From Nocardiopsis_C rhodophaea (GTDB taxonomy: Bacteria; Actinomycetota; Actinomycetes; Streptosporangiales; Streptosporangiaceae), in NCBI RefSeq assembly GCF_039530945.1, contig NZ_BAAAPC010000009.1, positions 124,001-188,000 on the forward strand: a stretch of 64,000 bases of DNA. Reading direction: 5' to 3'. The notes under the pieces were generated by a model. The model was given only the letters and a program-made list of their open reading frames with translations, did no database searches and had not been told where the DNA came from. A program made the position numbers and the translations under genes. Below, one piece after another: positions 50,369-59,744 of this stretch (position 1 is the stretch's first letter; each line of letters starts with the position of its first letter).

Positions 50369-51516
50369 TCGTGGTCGCGGCCCCGAGCGTGGGCACGGAC
50401 GGTGGTCAGCCAGGTGACGACGCGGCTGATGTCGCTCGGGGTGAGGATGCCGACGACGCTCTCGCCGTCGAGGACAAGGGCGCGCTGGTCGGGACCGGAC
50501 TCCATGCGGGTGAGCACCTCGGTCAGGGGCTCGTCGGGCGAGGTCGTGACGATCTCGTCGCGGGGCCGCATGATGTCGCCGAGCGTGGTCGTGGAGCGCG
50601 CGCCCACCGGGACGTTCCGGATCTGGTGGATGCACACCATCCCGAGCGGGAGCGTGCCGTCGCGGGTGACGGGGAAGGCCGAGTGCCGGTAGCGGAACAG
50701 CGGGCCGTCGAGGAACTCGGCGATGGTGGTCTCGGCCGGTGCGGTGACCGGATCGGGGGTCATGGCCTCGCGGACCGGGATCCCGGCCAGCACGCCGCGC
50801 ATCTCGGCGTGGCGGCCCTCGGCGGTGGCGGCGCTGATGAGGAAGAAGCCGATGATGGCCAACCAGATCCCGCTGAGGGCGACGCCCTGGAGGAACAGGA
50901 AGAGCCCGAGCACCACCAGCGTCCAGCCGAAGGTGCGGCCTGCGGTCGACGCTCCGAGAGTGGCGCGGACCCGGTCGCCGGTGCGCCACCACAGGAAGGC
51001 CCGCAGGAGCCGGCCACCGTCGAGCGGCGCGGCGGGGATGACGTTGAAGATGGCCAGCAGGATGTTGATCGCGGCCAGCCACGCGGCCGCCTCCAAGACC
51101 AGGCCCGGGCCGATGACCCAGCCAATCGCCACCGCGACGACGCCGAACCCGAGGCCCACCAGAAAGCTGACCAGCGGTCCGACCCCGGAGATGCGCAGCT
51201 CCGCGGAGGGGCTGGCGGCCTCGTCCTGGAGGCGGGCGACGCCGCCGAGCAGCCACAGCGTGATGCCCTCGACCCGGACGCCGTTCCTCCGGGCGACGAT
51301 GGCGTGGGCAAGCTCGTGCGCGAGCAGTGAGGCGAAGAACACGACCGCGGTGACCAGTCCGACGCTCCAGTAGAGCCACAGGGCGCGGTCGGGGTAGACG
51401 CCGGGCAGCCGCACCTGCGCCAGGCCGAACGCGATCAGGGCGAAAATGACCAGGACGCTCCAGTGGACGCCCACGCGTATCCCGGCCAGATGTCCCAGAC
51501 GAAACGTCTCCTGCAC
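50350..51516 (-). CDS. site-2 protease (M50) with CBS domain pair
   Basis: 388 residues from the GTG at 51516. The zinc motif HELAH gives H67, E68, H71 in a membrane helix, and NVIPAAPLDGGR (about 155-166) holds the third ligand Asp. About six TM segments occupy 1-235. A CBS pair follows (REAMTPDPVTAPAE, SAFPVTRDGTLPLGMV, QRALVLDGESVVGILT), then a basic end. This is the Rip3-like class of intramembrane proteases that cleave anti-sigma factors or other TM substrates, with CBS domains sensing nucleotides. Targets unknown. Confidence 0.93.
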   Translation of the reverse strand: MQETFRLGHLAGIRVGVHWSVLVIFALIAFGLAQVRLPGVYPDRALWLYWSVGLVTAVVFFASLLAHELAHAIVARRNGVRVEGITLWLLGGVARLQDEAASPSAELRISGVGPLVSFLVGLGFGVVAVAIGWVIGPGLVLEAAAWLAAINILLAIFNVIPAAPLDGGRLLRAFLWWRTGDRVRATLGASTAGRTFGWTLVVLGLFLFLQGVALSGIWLAIIGFFLISAATAEGRHAEMRGVLAGIPVREAMTPDPVTAPAETTIAEFLDGPLFRYRHSAFPVTRDGTLPLGMVCIHQIRNVPVGARSTTTLGDIMRPRDEIVTTSPDEPLTEVLTRMESGPDQRALVLDGESVVGILTPSDISRVVTWLTTVRAHARGRDHEEGRSG

Positions 51517-51903
51517 GGCACCCGTCCTCTCCGGCGGCGCGACCGCCCGAGTGGGATCCTCCCCTGTGGCCGCTGCCCACCGCGTTGGCGGGGCGGCGGT
51601 GTCCTCCCATGCTATGGCGCCGAGGGGGCGCGTTCGGGGTACCGCCACGGTGCGGGAGGCACCCGCGGAGTCCCCGGGCCCAAAATTCTTCTTACCCGCC
51701 ACCGAAGAACAGCGTGGAGTCCCTCTTTTCCCACGCGCCACCGCTCGCACAGGGCAGCCCCACACGAAGCGGTGTGAACACACCATTCACCAGCCAGAAC
51801 GATATTTCGTTTTAAATTAAACAAACCGAAGAAAAGCGCAGCACCAGATCATCTATACGATGATTCCAAATCACTGCCTCCTACAGCCAAAGGAGGAAAG
51901 GAG
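51517..51903. promoter_or_regulatory. divergent promoter region, AT-rich near the secreted-protein gene
   Basis: The stretch 51780-51870 is unusually AT-rich for this window (GATATTTCGTTTTAAATTAA around 51801). A 6-base inverted repeat, ATCATC (51848-51853) and GATGAT (51859-51864), precedes the AAAGGAGG ribosome site of the next gene. It probably holds promoter and operator of that gene; no further gene seen. Confidence 0.5.
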
Positions 51904-52266
51904 ATGCCGAGAACCCCCCTCAGAATGTTCCTTCTCGGAATTGCGATCGCGGGTCCCGCGCTCGCGTTGGGTGCCACTCCCGCGAGCGCCGCCGACGTGT
52001 CCGACGCGGCGATCGCTCCGAAGGGCAGCGCCTGCCGGACCCACAATCCTCCCGGCCCGGGCAAGGCGACGGCCTGCCGAACTTGGAACGCCCAGGGCGG
52101 CGGCTACTACAGCGGTAGCTGGACCTGGAGCGGTACGCACGGCGTCTACGTGCAGGGATGGTTCGATGGGAGGGTGATGACCCTTCCGGAATCGGGCTTC
52201 TACCACGGCGTGAAGAAGTTCCTCACCCGTGGGTGCAAGGGCTCGCGCTGCACTCGTTGGTCCTAG
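51904..52266 (+). CDS. small secreted protein with four cysteines
   Basis: 120 residues from an ATG with AAAGGAGGAAAGGAG upstream, an exceptionally strong ribosome site. The signal peptide (MPRTPLRMFLLGIAIAGPAL ... ATPASA) is cleaved near A29. The mature part has four cysteines (C44, C58, C111, C116) and many Gly/Trp/Tyr residues (GGGYYSGSWTWSGTHGVYVQ), suggesting a small beta-rich domain with two disulfides. No family recognised. It is exported and probably made at high level; role unknown. Confidence 0.75.
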   Translation: MPRTPLRMFLLGIAIAGPALALGATPASAADVSDAAIAPKGSACRTHNPPGPGKATACRTWNAQGGGYYSGSWTWSGTHGVYVQGWFDGRVMTLPESGFYHGVKKFLTRGCKGSRCTRWS

Positions 52267-52713
52267 CGGCCCCGCGGCCGAACAGCAGCGACTCCGGGGC
52301 GCCGTGGGAGCGGCGCCCCGATCGGCTGGACACGGCCAGCGGCGAACCAGTTCCCCCGCACATGCCGCCGCAGGAGTGACGCGGGAGGCCGGGGGGACGG
52401 CGCGGTCGGCCACCGGATCGACGAGATGCGGGTTTCGGGTTTTTTCCACCGTCATTGGGCCGCCGTCGTGAACGCCTCGGCCCGCCGGACGACATGGTCG
52501 GCGGACAGCGCCGCCGACCGGCCGCCGCTCCCCGGCCCGGGACAGGACGGCCATGGGTGGCGAGGGCGGCGCACGCCTCCGACCACCCCGCTCCCCCTGT
52601 TCCCATCGGACCCGCTGATTCGCGGCCAGCGTCCTGGCCGTGCCGCCCCCGGGGTGGTGTCATGAAATCAAGCGCACGTCTGCGCCGCACGCGTCGCTTC
52701 CAGGGAGGCAACG
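52267..52713. other. intergenic region after the secreted-protein gene
   Basis: About 450 bp; it begins with the terminator at 52295-52320 and shows no gene. Confidence 0.5.
52295..52320. terminator. hairpin terminator
   Basis: CGGGGCGCCG (52295-52304) pairs exactly with CGGCGCCCCG (52311-52320) over loop TGGGAG, 29 bp beyond the secreted-protein stop. Confidence 0.7.
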
Positions 52714-53472
52714 GTGGTACCCGAAGGCGCGCAGGTCCCCATCGATGAACTCTCGGCCGTGCTCTTCGACGTGGACGGTGTCATCACCGACACTGCCTCG
52801 GTCCACGGCGCCGCGTGGAAGCTCGTCTTCGACGAGGTTCTGCGCTCCCACCGCGATCCGAGCGGGTCACCCCCGCGCCCCTTCGACCCCGGCCGGGACT
52901 ACCTCAGGTTCGTCGACGGCCGGTCGCGGGCCGATGGCGTGCGCACGTTCCTGGCGTCGCGTGGCGTGACCCTGCCCGAAACCGCGACCTCCGACGCCCC
53001 CACCGTCGCGTCCGTAGCGGCCCGCAAGGACCGGTACTTCCGCGACCACATCCAGCGTTATCCCGTGCGCTCCTACCCCTCCACCGTCGCGTTGCTGCAC
53101 CAGCTGCGCGGCGCGGGCATCGCCACCGCCGCCGTGTCGGCCAGCCGGAACTGCGCGGCCGTCCTGCGCTCCGCCGACGTGGACGGCCTGTTCGACGCGC
53201 GCGTCGACGGGGTCGACGCCGCGCGGCTCCACCTCCCGGGCAAACCCGACCCGGCGCTGTTCCTGGAGGCGTCCCGGAGGCTCGACGTGGCCCCGGAGCG
53301 CGCCGCCGTGGTGGAGGACTCCCTGGCCGGCGTCGAGGCCGGGCGTCGTGGCGGCTTCGCGCTGGTGATCGGGGTGGACCGTGCCGGGCAGCGCAGCGGG
53401 CTGTATCGCCGCGGCGCCGACGTGGTCGTCGGCGACTTGGCCGAGCTCGACATCGTCCGGGCCGCCCCATGA
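52714..53472 (+). CDS. beta-phosphoglucomutase-family HAD protein
   Basis: 252 residues from the GTG at 52714, with GGGAGG upstream. HAD motifs: LFDVDGVITDTASVHGAAWK (I, with the nucleophile Asp pair), AAVSASRN (II), GKPDPALF (III) and AVVEDSLAGVEAG (IV). The DVDGV form and helical cap are typical of beta-phosphoglucomutase, converting beta-glucose 1-phosphate to glucose 6-phosphate. Its stop overlaps the next gene's ATG (ATGA), and that gene encodes the phosphorylase that would make its substrate. Confidence 0.92.
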   Translation: MVPEGAQVPIDELSAVLFDVDGVITDTASVHGAAWKLVFDEVLRSHRDPSGSPPRPFDPGRDYLRFVDGRSRADGVRTFLASRGVTLPETATSDAPTVASVAARKDRYFRDHIQRYPVRSYPSTVALLHQLRGAGIATAAVSASRNCAAVLRSADVDGLFDARVDGVDAARLHLPGKPDPALFLEASRRLDVAPERAAVVEDSLAGVEAGRRGGFALVIGVDRAGQRSGLYRRGADVVVGDLAELDIVRAAP

Positions 53473-55901
53473 GCGTGTGGCGACTGACCTACGACGACCT
53501 CTCCGCTGAGCACGCCGGCGTGCGGGAGGCGCTGTGCACGCTGGGCAACGGGTACTTCGCCACCCGGGGAGCGATGCCCGAGGCGCACGTGGACGGGTCG
53601 CGTCGCCCGGGGACCTATATCGCGGGCTGCTACAACCGGCTCGCCTCGACGGTCGCGGGACACGAGGTGGAGAACGAGGACCTGGTCAACGCCCCGGACT
53701 GGCTTCCGCTGACGTTCCGGGCCGCAGACGGCGCCTGGTTCACCACCGAAGACGCGGTCGACCACCGCCAGGAACTGGACCTGCGGCGCGGCGTGCTCAC
53801 CCGCACGTGCCGGGTGCGCGACCGCGCGGGCCGGGTGACGCGGCTGACCCAGCGGCGCCTGGTCTCGATGGCCGATCCGCACATCGCCGCGCTGGAGACG
53901 GCCCTCGTCCCGGAGAACTGGAGCGGGCGCCTCACGGTGCGCTCGGCGCTGGACGCGCGTGTGCGCAACGAGGGCGTGGCGCGGTACGCCATGCTGCGCG
54001 GTGACCACCTGCGTCCCGTGGAGTCCGGCTATGACCGCCTCGGTCCCGGGGACGCCTGCCGCATCTGGCTGCGCGCCGAGACCGTCACGTCACAGATCCG
54101 CATCGCCTTGGCCGCCCGGACCACGACCGTTCCGGAGCCGCCCGGCGGCGCCGTCCCCCAGCGCCCGGCCATGGGCACCGCCGATGGGTGGGTCGCCTGT
54201 GAGCCGTGCGTCGACCTCGTCGAGGGGCGGCGGGTCACGGTGGAGAAGGTGGTGGCGCTCTCCACGTCGCGCGACCACGCCATCAGCGACTGCCTGACCG
54301 CGGCCCGTGAGGCGGTCGCGCGGGCGGGATCGTTCGACGAGGTGCTGCGGCGCCACACCGCCGCGTGGGAGCGGATCTGGCGGTTGTGTGCCGTGGACAT
54401 CGGCGGCGCGGAGGGCCAGCTGGCGCTCAACCTGCACATCTTTCACCTGCTGCAGACCGTGTCGCCGCACACCGCTGACCGGGACGTGGGGGTCCCAGCG
54501 CGTGGCCTGCACGGCGAGGCGTACCGCGGGCATGTCTTCTGGGACGAGCTGTTCGTCTTCCCCTTCCTCGATCTGCGCGATCCGCTGACCGCGCGGGCAC
54601 TGCTGCGCTACCGCTGGCGCCGCCTGCCCCAGGCGCGGGCGGCGGCGCGCGCCGCGGGGCTGCGCGGGGCGCTGTTCCCCTGGCAGAGCGGCAGCGACGG
54701 CCGGGAGGAGACCCAGCGCCTGCACCTCAACCCCCGGTCGGGCCGGTGGGTGCCGGACCATTCCCACCTGCAGCGCCACGTCGGCATCGCGATCGCCTAC
54801 AACGTCTGGCAGCACTATCAGGTCACCGGCGATACGGCGTTCCTCGCCGACTTCGGGGCGGAACTGCTGCTGGAGATCGCCCGCATGCTGGCCTCGCTCA
54901 CCGAGTTCGACGAGGACATGGGCCGCTATCGGATCCGCGGTGTCATGGGGCCCGACGAGTACCACGACGGCATGCCCGACCGGGAGGAGCCCGGGCTCGA
55001 CGACAACGCCTACAGCAACGTCATGACGGTGTGGGTGCTGCTCCGGGCGCTCGACGCGGTGGCGGCCCTGCCCCAGTGGCGGAGGCGCGAGCTGCGGGAG
55101 GCCCTGGAGATGGCGCCCGACGAGCTGGCGGAGTTCCGCCGGATCACCGAGCGGATGCGCGTGGTCTTCCATGACGGGGTCATCAGCCAGTTCGACGGCT
55201 ACGCGGGGCTGGACGAGCTGGACTGGGAGGGCTACCGCGCCGCCTACGGCGACATCCGCCGCCTCGACCGGATTCTGGAGGCCGAGGGCGATACGTGCAA
55301 CCGGTACCGGGCGTCCAAGCAGGCCGACGTGCTGATGCTGTTCTTCCTGCTGCCGCCCGACGAGTTCGCCTCGATCCTGCGTCGCCTGGGCTATGCGTGC
55401 GACCCCGGCCTCATAGGGCGGACGATCGACTACTACCTGGCCCGCACCTCGCACGGATCGACACTGAGTTCGGTCGTGCACGCGTGGGTCCTGGCCCGCA
55501 CCGACCGCGAATCGTCCTGGCGATTCTTCTTGGAGGCGCTGCGCTCGGACATCGAGGACGTGCAGGGAGGGACGACCGCCGAGGGCATCCACCTGGGGGC
55601 GATGGCGGGGACGGTGGATATCCTCACCCGCTGCTACACCGGACTGGTCGCGGCGCGGGGGGTCCTCCGGCTGGACCCGCTCCTGCCGTCGGGGCTCGAC
55701 CGGCTCGCCTTCCGGATCCGCTACCGAGGGCACTGGGGCATCGCGGTCGCCGTGTGCGAGGACCGGGTGGAGGTCACCGTGCCGCGCTCGGACGAGCCGC
55801 CGATCGAAGTGGAGCTCGCCGGACACAGGTTCACCGTCACGCCGGGCAGCCGTCGGGTGTTCCGACTGCCCTCCACGCAGGAGGAACCGGCCGGCGGGTG
55901 A
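53469..55901 (+). CDS. glycoside hydrolase family 65 disaccharide phosphorylase
   Basis: 810 residues; the ATG at 53469 is fixed by the ATGA overlap. An N-terminal beta-sandwich begins with NGYFATRGAMPEA (about 27-39). The (alpha/alpha)6 barrel has FWDELFVFPF (357-366), and the catalytic acid E497 lies in GVMGPDEYHD. The phosphate-binding region HGSTLSSVVHAW follows. GH65 enzymes split trehalose, maltose or kojibiose with phosphate, giving beta-glucose 1-phosphate. The coupled mutase fits this. The exact disaccharide is not determinable, trehalose or maltose being likeliest. Confidence 0.94.
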   Translation: MSVWRLTYDDLSAEHAGVREALCTLGNGYFATRGAMPEAHVDGSRRPGTYIAGCYNRLASTVAGHEVENEDLVNAPDWLPLTFRAADGAWFTTEDAVDHRQELDLRRGVLTRTCRVRDRAGRVTRLTQRRLVSMADPHIAALETALVPENWSGRLTVRSALDARVRNEGVARYAMLRGDHLRPVESGYDRLGPGDACRIWLRAETVTSQIRIALAARTTTVPEPPGGAVPQRPAMGTADGWVACEPCVDLVEGRRVTVEKVVALSTSRDHAISDCLTAAREAVARAGSFDEVLRRHTAAWERIWRLCAVDIGGAEGQLALNLHIFHLLQTVSPHTADRDVGVPARGLHGEAYRGHVFWDELFVFPFLDLRDPLTARALLRYRWRRLPQARAAARAAGLRGALFPWQSGSDGREETQRLHLNPRSGRWVPDHSHLQRHVGIAIAYNVWQHYQVTGDTAFLADFGAELLLEIARMLASLTEFDEDMGRYRIRGVMGPDEYHDGMPDREEPGLDDNAYSNVMTVWVLLRALDAVAALPQWRRRELREALEMAPDELAEFRRITERMRVVFHDGVISQFDGYAGLDELDWEGYRAAYGDIRRLDRILEAEGDTCNRYRASKQADVLMLFFLLPPDEFASILRRLGYACDPGLIGRTIDYYLARTSHGSTLSSVVHAWVLARTDRESSWRFFLEALRSDIEDVQGGTTAEGIHLGAMAGTVDILTRCYTGLVAARGVLRLDPLLPSGLDRLAFRIRYRGHWGIAVAVCEDRVEVTVPRSDEPPIEVELAGHRFTVTPGSRRVFRLPSTQEEPAGG

Positions 55902-56082
55902 AGGGGCGCCGGTCCTGTCCGGCCGTGCGCGGGCGGCGGCCGGACTCCTGGCGTCCGGATCACCGCGGACCGCACCACCGGGCGCAGCGTCCGCTCGCGA
56001 TAGGGGCCCTGACCACGGCCCCGACGGTCACGATGCCCGGCACCTGACACATCCTGTCCGGAACTCGGGCGATACTGGGCCC

Positions 56083-57105
56083 ATGCGCGCCAGTCGACTA
56101 CTCTCCCTGCTCCTCCTTCTGCAGAACCGGGGCCGGATGACGGCGGCCCGGCTCGCCGAGGAGCTGGAGGTCTCGGAGCGCACCATCTACCGGGATGTGG
56201 AGTCGCTCAACGCCGCGGGCGTCCCGATCTACGCCGACCGGGGCACCGGCGGCGGGTACAGCCTGATGGAGGGCTACCGGACCCGGCTCACCGGCCTCAC
56301 CGAGGGCCAGGCCGAATCGCTGTTCCTGACCGGGGTGCCCGGGGCCGCCGCCGAGCTCGGGCTGGGCGCCGAGATGGCCGCGGCCAACCTCAAGCTGCTG
56401 GCCGCGCTCCCCGAGGAGATGCGTGAGCGCGCCGAGCGCGTGCGTTCCCGCTTCCACCTGGATGCTCCCGCCTGGTGGCAGGATCCCGACCCGGTCCCCC
56501 ACCTGTCGGCCCTCGCCACAGCGGTATGGGCGGAGCACACGGTCGAGGTCGCCTACCGCCGCTACGACGGGTGCCACGTGCGACGGACATTGGACCCCCT
56601 CGGTCTGGTGCTCAAGGCTGGGAGCTGGTACTTCCTCGCCCGCCCGCACGCCGCGCGTCCGGAGCGCGCGCGAGAGGACAGCGACCGCCCACCGACCCGG
56701 CAGGTGCGCACGTTTCGGGTTACGCGCATCGAGGAACTCGCCGACACCGGGGTTGTGTTCCAGCGGCCCGAAGGCTTCGATCTGGCCGAGCAGTGGGCGA
56801 TCTGGTCGCGCGACTTCGAGGAGAGCCGGCACTCCCTTCGCGCCCGGGTGCTCCTCACGCCGCGCGGGCTCGAACTGGTGCGGGCACTGTCCAGCGCCAT
56901 CACCGCCGCCGGGACCTGCGGAGCCGAGCTGGGCGAGGACGGCCGCTACAAGGTCGAGCTGCGCGTCGAATCGGTCGAAGTCGCGGTCTCGGAGTTCGTG
57001 CGGTACGGCCCCGAGATCGAGGTCCTCGGCCCGCCCGAGCTGCGCGCCCGCCTCGCCGAATTCGCCCGCGCCACCGCGGCGGTCTACGAAGAGACGGCCA
57101 CGTGA
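56083..57105 (+). CDS. WYL-domain transcriptional regulator (YafY/PafBC-like)
   Basis: 340 residues from an ATG. An N-terminal helix-turn-helix (MTAARLAEELEVSERTIYRD) is followed by the linker GGYSLMEGYRTRLTGL and a WYL domain (LDPLGLVLKAGSWYFLARPH, about 165-185, where LVLKAGSWYFLA carries the WY motif), then a C-terminal WCX-type extension. Such regulators bind nucleic-acid or small ligands through WYL. Target genes unknown; a MerR regulator follows 52 bp downstream. Confidence 0.92.
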   Translation: MRASRLLSLLLLLQNRGRMTAARLAEELEVSERTIYRDVESLNAAGVPIYADRGTGGGYSLMEGYRTRLTGLTEGQAESLFLTGVPGAAAELGLGAEMAAANLKLLAALPEEMRERAERVRSRFHLDAPAWWQDPDPVPHLSALATAVWAEHTVEVAYRRYDGCHVRRTLDPLGLVLKAGSWYFLARPHAARPERAREDSDRPPTRQVRTFRVTRIEELADTGVVFQRPEGFDLAEQWAIWSRDFEESRHSLRARVLLTPRGLELVRALSSAITAAGTCGAELGEDGRYKVELRVESVEVAVSEFVRYGPEIEVLGPPELRARLAEFARATAAVYEETAT

Positions 57106-57157
57106 GCCGCACGACATCCACAACCCTTTTGACCCTCCAGTGAGGGGAGACGCCACC

Positions 57158-58117
57158 GTGGTGTCCATGGAAACGCAACACGGCCGGCACTCCATCGGTG
57201 AACTGGCCAAACTCACCGGGTTGACGGTCAAGACCATCCGGTTCTATTCGGATGAGGGCATCGTCCCGCCGTCGGACCGCAGTGCGGCCGGGTACCGGCT
57301 CTACGACGCCGAGTCCGTGGCCCGCCTGGAGTTGGTGCGCACGCTCCGCGACCTGGGCATCGACCTGGCGACGATCCGGGCGGTCCTGGAGCGGAAGGCC
57401 GACATCCAAGCGGTGGCCACCGCGCACGCTGACGCGCTCGACGTGCAGATCCGCGTGTTGCGCGTGCGCCGGGCCGTGTTGCGCACCGTGGCCCATCGGA
57501 CCCCAACAGAACGGGAGCTCTCACTAATGAACCGACTCGCCCAGCTCTCCGCCGAGGACCGGCAGAGCATTATCGACGACTACCACGAAGCCGTCTTCGG
57601 CGGCTTGGAGGCGGATGACGCGGTCCAGCAGAAGTACCGCGCCGTGGCCCCGGCGCTGCCGGACGATCCCACCCCCGAACAGGTGGACGCCTGGGTGGAA
57701 CTGGCCGAACTGCTCCAGGACCGGTCGTTCCGTCAACGCAGCCGGGAAATGGCCGTGGAGAGCACCCGCGCGCGCACCGAGGGCGCGTCCGAGTACCCGT
57801 CCCCGGCGCAGCAGGACCTCGCCGACCAGGTGACGTCCGCCGGCCGTTCGGCCCTCGCCGCCGGAACGGCTCCGGACTCCGCCGAGGGCCAGGCCGTTGT
57901 CGAGGAGCTGATGCCCGCGATCATCGGTGTCTACGGCGGCCCCGATTCCCCGTCACGTCGCACAGAAATCGCCGAAGAGATGTCCGTCTTCGCCGATGCC
58001 CGCGTGGAGCGCTACTGGCAGCTGCTGGTCATCATCAACGGCTGGCCCTCGTTCGAGCCGCGCGTGCCTGCCTGGGAATGGCTCATCGCGGCCCTGCGTG
58101 CGGGGAGCGCCCAGTAA
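57158..58117 (+). CDS. MerR-family transcriptional regulator with C-terminal ligand domain
   Basis: 319 residues from the GTG at 57158 (GAGGGGAG upstream; in-frame starts at 57161 and 57167 are alternatives). The MerR DNA-binding helix-turn-helix is SIGELAKLTGLTVKTIRFYS, then the wing DRSAAGYRLYD, and the dimerisation helix follows (LELVRTLRDLGIDLATIRAV). The C-terminal 200 residues are helical and resemble TipA-type drug-sensing MerR tails in layout, though the sequence match is uncertain. Regulated genes unknown. Confidence 0.88.
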   Translation: MVSMETQHGRHSIGELAKLTGLTVKTIRFYSDEGIVPPSDRSAAGYRLYDAESVARLELVRTLRDLGIDLATIRAVLERKADIQAVATAHADALDVQIRVLRVRRAVLRTVAHRTPTERELSLMNRLAQLSAEDRQSIIDDYHEAVFGGLEADDAVQQKYRAVAPALPDDPTPEQVDAWVELAELLQDRSFRQRSREMAVESTRARTEGASEYPSPAQQDLADQVTSAGRSALAAGTAPDSAEGQAVVEELMPAIIGVYGGPDSPSRRTEIAEEMSVFADARVERYWQLLVIINGWPSFEPRVPAWEWLIAALRAGSAQ

Positions 58118-58623
58118 CCAGCGATGCCGCGGAAACCGGAATGGGGTGCCAGTGACCCGGTGCCCCATTCCGGAGGGGAGAGCCGACCGCTTTCCCCGCG
58201 TCCCTCCTTCCGTTGATCTCAGGAGAACGGACGGAGGGGTGACCGACGAGGCCGAAGGAGTTCCCCTTAACTACCGGGGGAGGGAGTAATTCGGCCGCTG
58301 GCCGCCGCTGCCGTCAGCGCCAATACCGGCCACCGACACCGTCGCCCCTGCAGGCCGTGAACCACAGGCCCGTAGATCGGATACCGCCGCTTGCGATAGG
58401 ACGTCACCCGCGTGGATGTCGGCGCGCAAGGGGCAACACCCCACAGAAAGCCAATGTAATTCCACCCCCCGCCGAAATGCCCTGAATATCGAAATTTCGA
58501 AACCCCAGGCACCAATCGAACAGAATCGGGCAGCGGGAATGTTTGACCATTTCCCCGACGAAGATAGAGAGCGCAGCACATTCCCTTTTTCGTGTGCTGG
58601 TTCGCGCAGTGGCCGTATCAGCG
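58118..58623. other. intergenic region with terminator
   Basis: About 500 bp; a hairpin follows the merR stop and the rest shows no gene. Confidence 0.5.
58136..58173. terminator. hairpin terminator after the MerR gene
   Basis: CCGGAATGGGG (58136-58146) pairs exactly with CCCCATTCCGG (58163-58173), 19 bp beyond the stop. Confidence 0.7.
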
Positions 58624-59472
58624 TCAGGGCCTGGCCGCCTCGGACGGCGCGCCGCTGCGTGCTGCGGTCGCATTGTCCCCCGCGTCGTCGCCGGAGTGAT
58701 CTGCCGCGCCGACCTGCCGCGGGTGCTTCCAGACCGCTACCAGCACAAAGGACACGGTGACCAGCAGTGCCCACGCGCCGAACTTCGAGGGGTGGACCAT
58801 CGCCCACGCGTCGACCTGGTGGGGGTAGCGCCATGCGCCCAGAAGGGTGGAGATGTTCTCCGCTACCCAGAGGAAGAAGCCGATCAGCACGAAGGACAGC
58901 GCCAATGGCATCCGGTAGCGGACCCTGCCCACGGTGAAGTACACCCAGCCGCCCCATGTCACGACGACCATCGCCACGGCGAGCGGCAGGCGCGCGTCGG
59001 GTAGCCAGTGGTGGGTCAGAAAGTTCACGTAGATCAGCGCGGCGACGACGCCCGTTGCCAGCGGCCGGTAACCGCTCAGTCTCAGGTCGAGCAGTTTCCA
59101 CGCGCGCACGACGTAGCTGCCGACGGCCGCGTACATGAATCCGCTGTACAGCGGGACCCCGCTGATCTTGGTCCAGGCGTCCTCAGGGTAGCTCCACGAC
59201 CCCATGTGCACTTTGAAGAGCTCGAACACGAGGCCAACGACGTGGAATCCGAGGATCGCGAGGACGTCGCGCCCGGTCTCAAGGCGCAGTCCCCAGAAGA
59301 TGGCGGTGAGCGCGATGCCGTAGACGAGGAGCGCGTCGTAGCGCGCGATCGGCAGGGGGATCACCGATGATGCGGCCAGTCCGATGAAGATTCCGACCGC
59401 GAACGCGCACGACCATGCCTCCAGGAGGCCGAACCGCACCAGCTGGGCGATGCGGTGTGTCCATCTCTCCAC
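58624..59472 (-). CDS. DUF817-family membrane protein
   Basis: 282 residues from the GTG at 59472, with AAGGAGA upstream. About seven TM segments; motifs RYDALLVYGIALTAIFWGLR, HMGSWSYPEDAWTKISGVPL and PHQVDAWAMVHPSKFGAW are characteristic of DUF817 (YoaT-like) proteins of unknown function. The last 40 residues are a hydrophilic tail. It lies downstream of the kinase gene on the same strand with 272 bp between. Confidence 0.87.
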   Translation of the reverse strand: MERWTHRIAQLVRFGLLEAWSCAFAVGIFIGLAASSVIPLPIARYDALLVYGIALTAIFWGLRLETGRDVLAILGFHVVGLVFELFKVHMGSWSYPEDAWTKISGVPLYSGFMYAAVGSYVVRAWKLLDLRLSGYRPLATGVVAALIYVNFLTHHWLPDARLPLAVAMVVVTWGGWVYFTVGRVRYRMPLALSFVLIGFFLWVAENISTLLGAWRYPHQVDAWAMVHPSKFGAWALLVTVSFVLVAVWKHPRQVGAADHSGDDAGDNATAARSGAPSEAARP

Positions 59473-59744
59473 GCACGTCTCCTTCTGCTCACCGCGATCG
59501 GTTCGACCGCCCCGTGGGGTGGGACGTGCCGCCGCGGCGAGCGGATCACGGGGGTGTTCGTCGCGGCAGCGTCGCTTACCGGCCACATCCGGACAAAAGC
59601 GGAACGGCGGACAGCAGCGAAAGGGGAGGCGACCTGGTCCTGGACGCGCGAACGCGTTCGCGTTCCGGCCGATGGCAGGGGCTGCGCGGTGGGGCTCCGG
59701 GCGGGGCGGCGGTTGAGCCCGCCGCACGGCGATCGACCGTCTGG

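Noticed and set aside
58136..58623. Minus-strand frames after the MerR gene
   Set aside because: No ribosome site or family-like sequence, and they cross the terminator hairpin.
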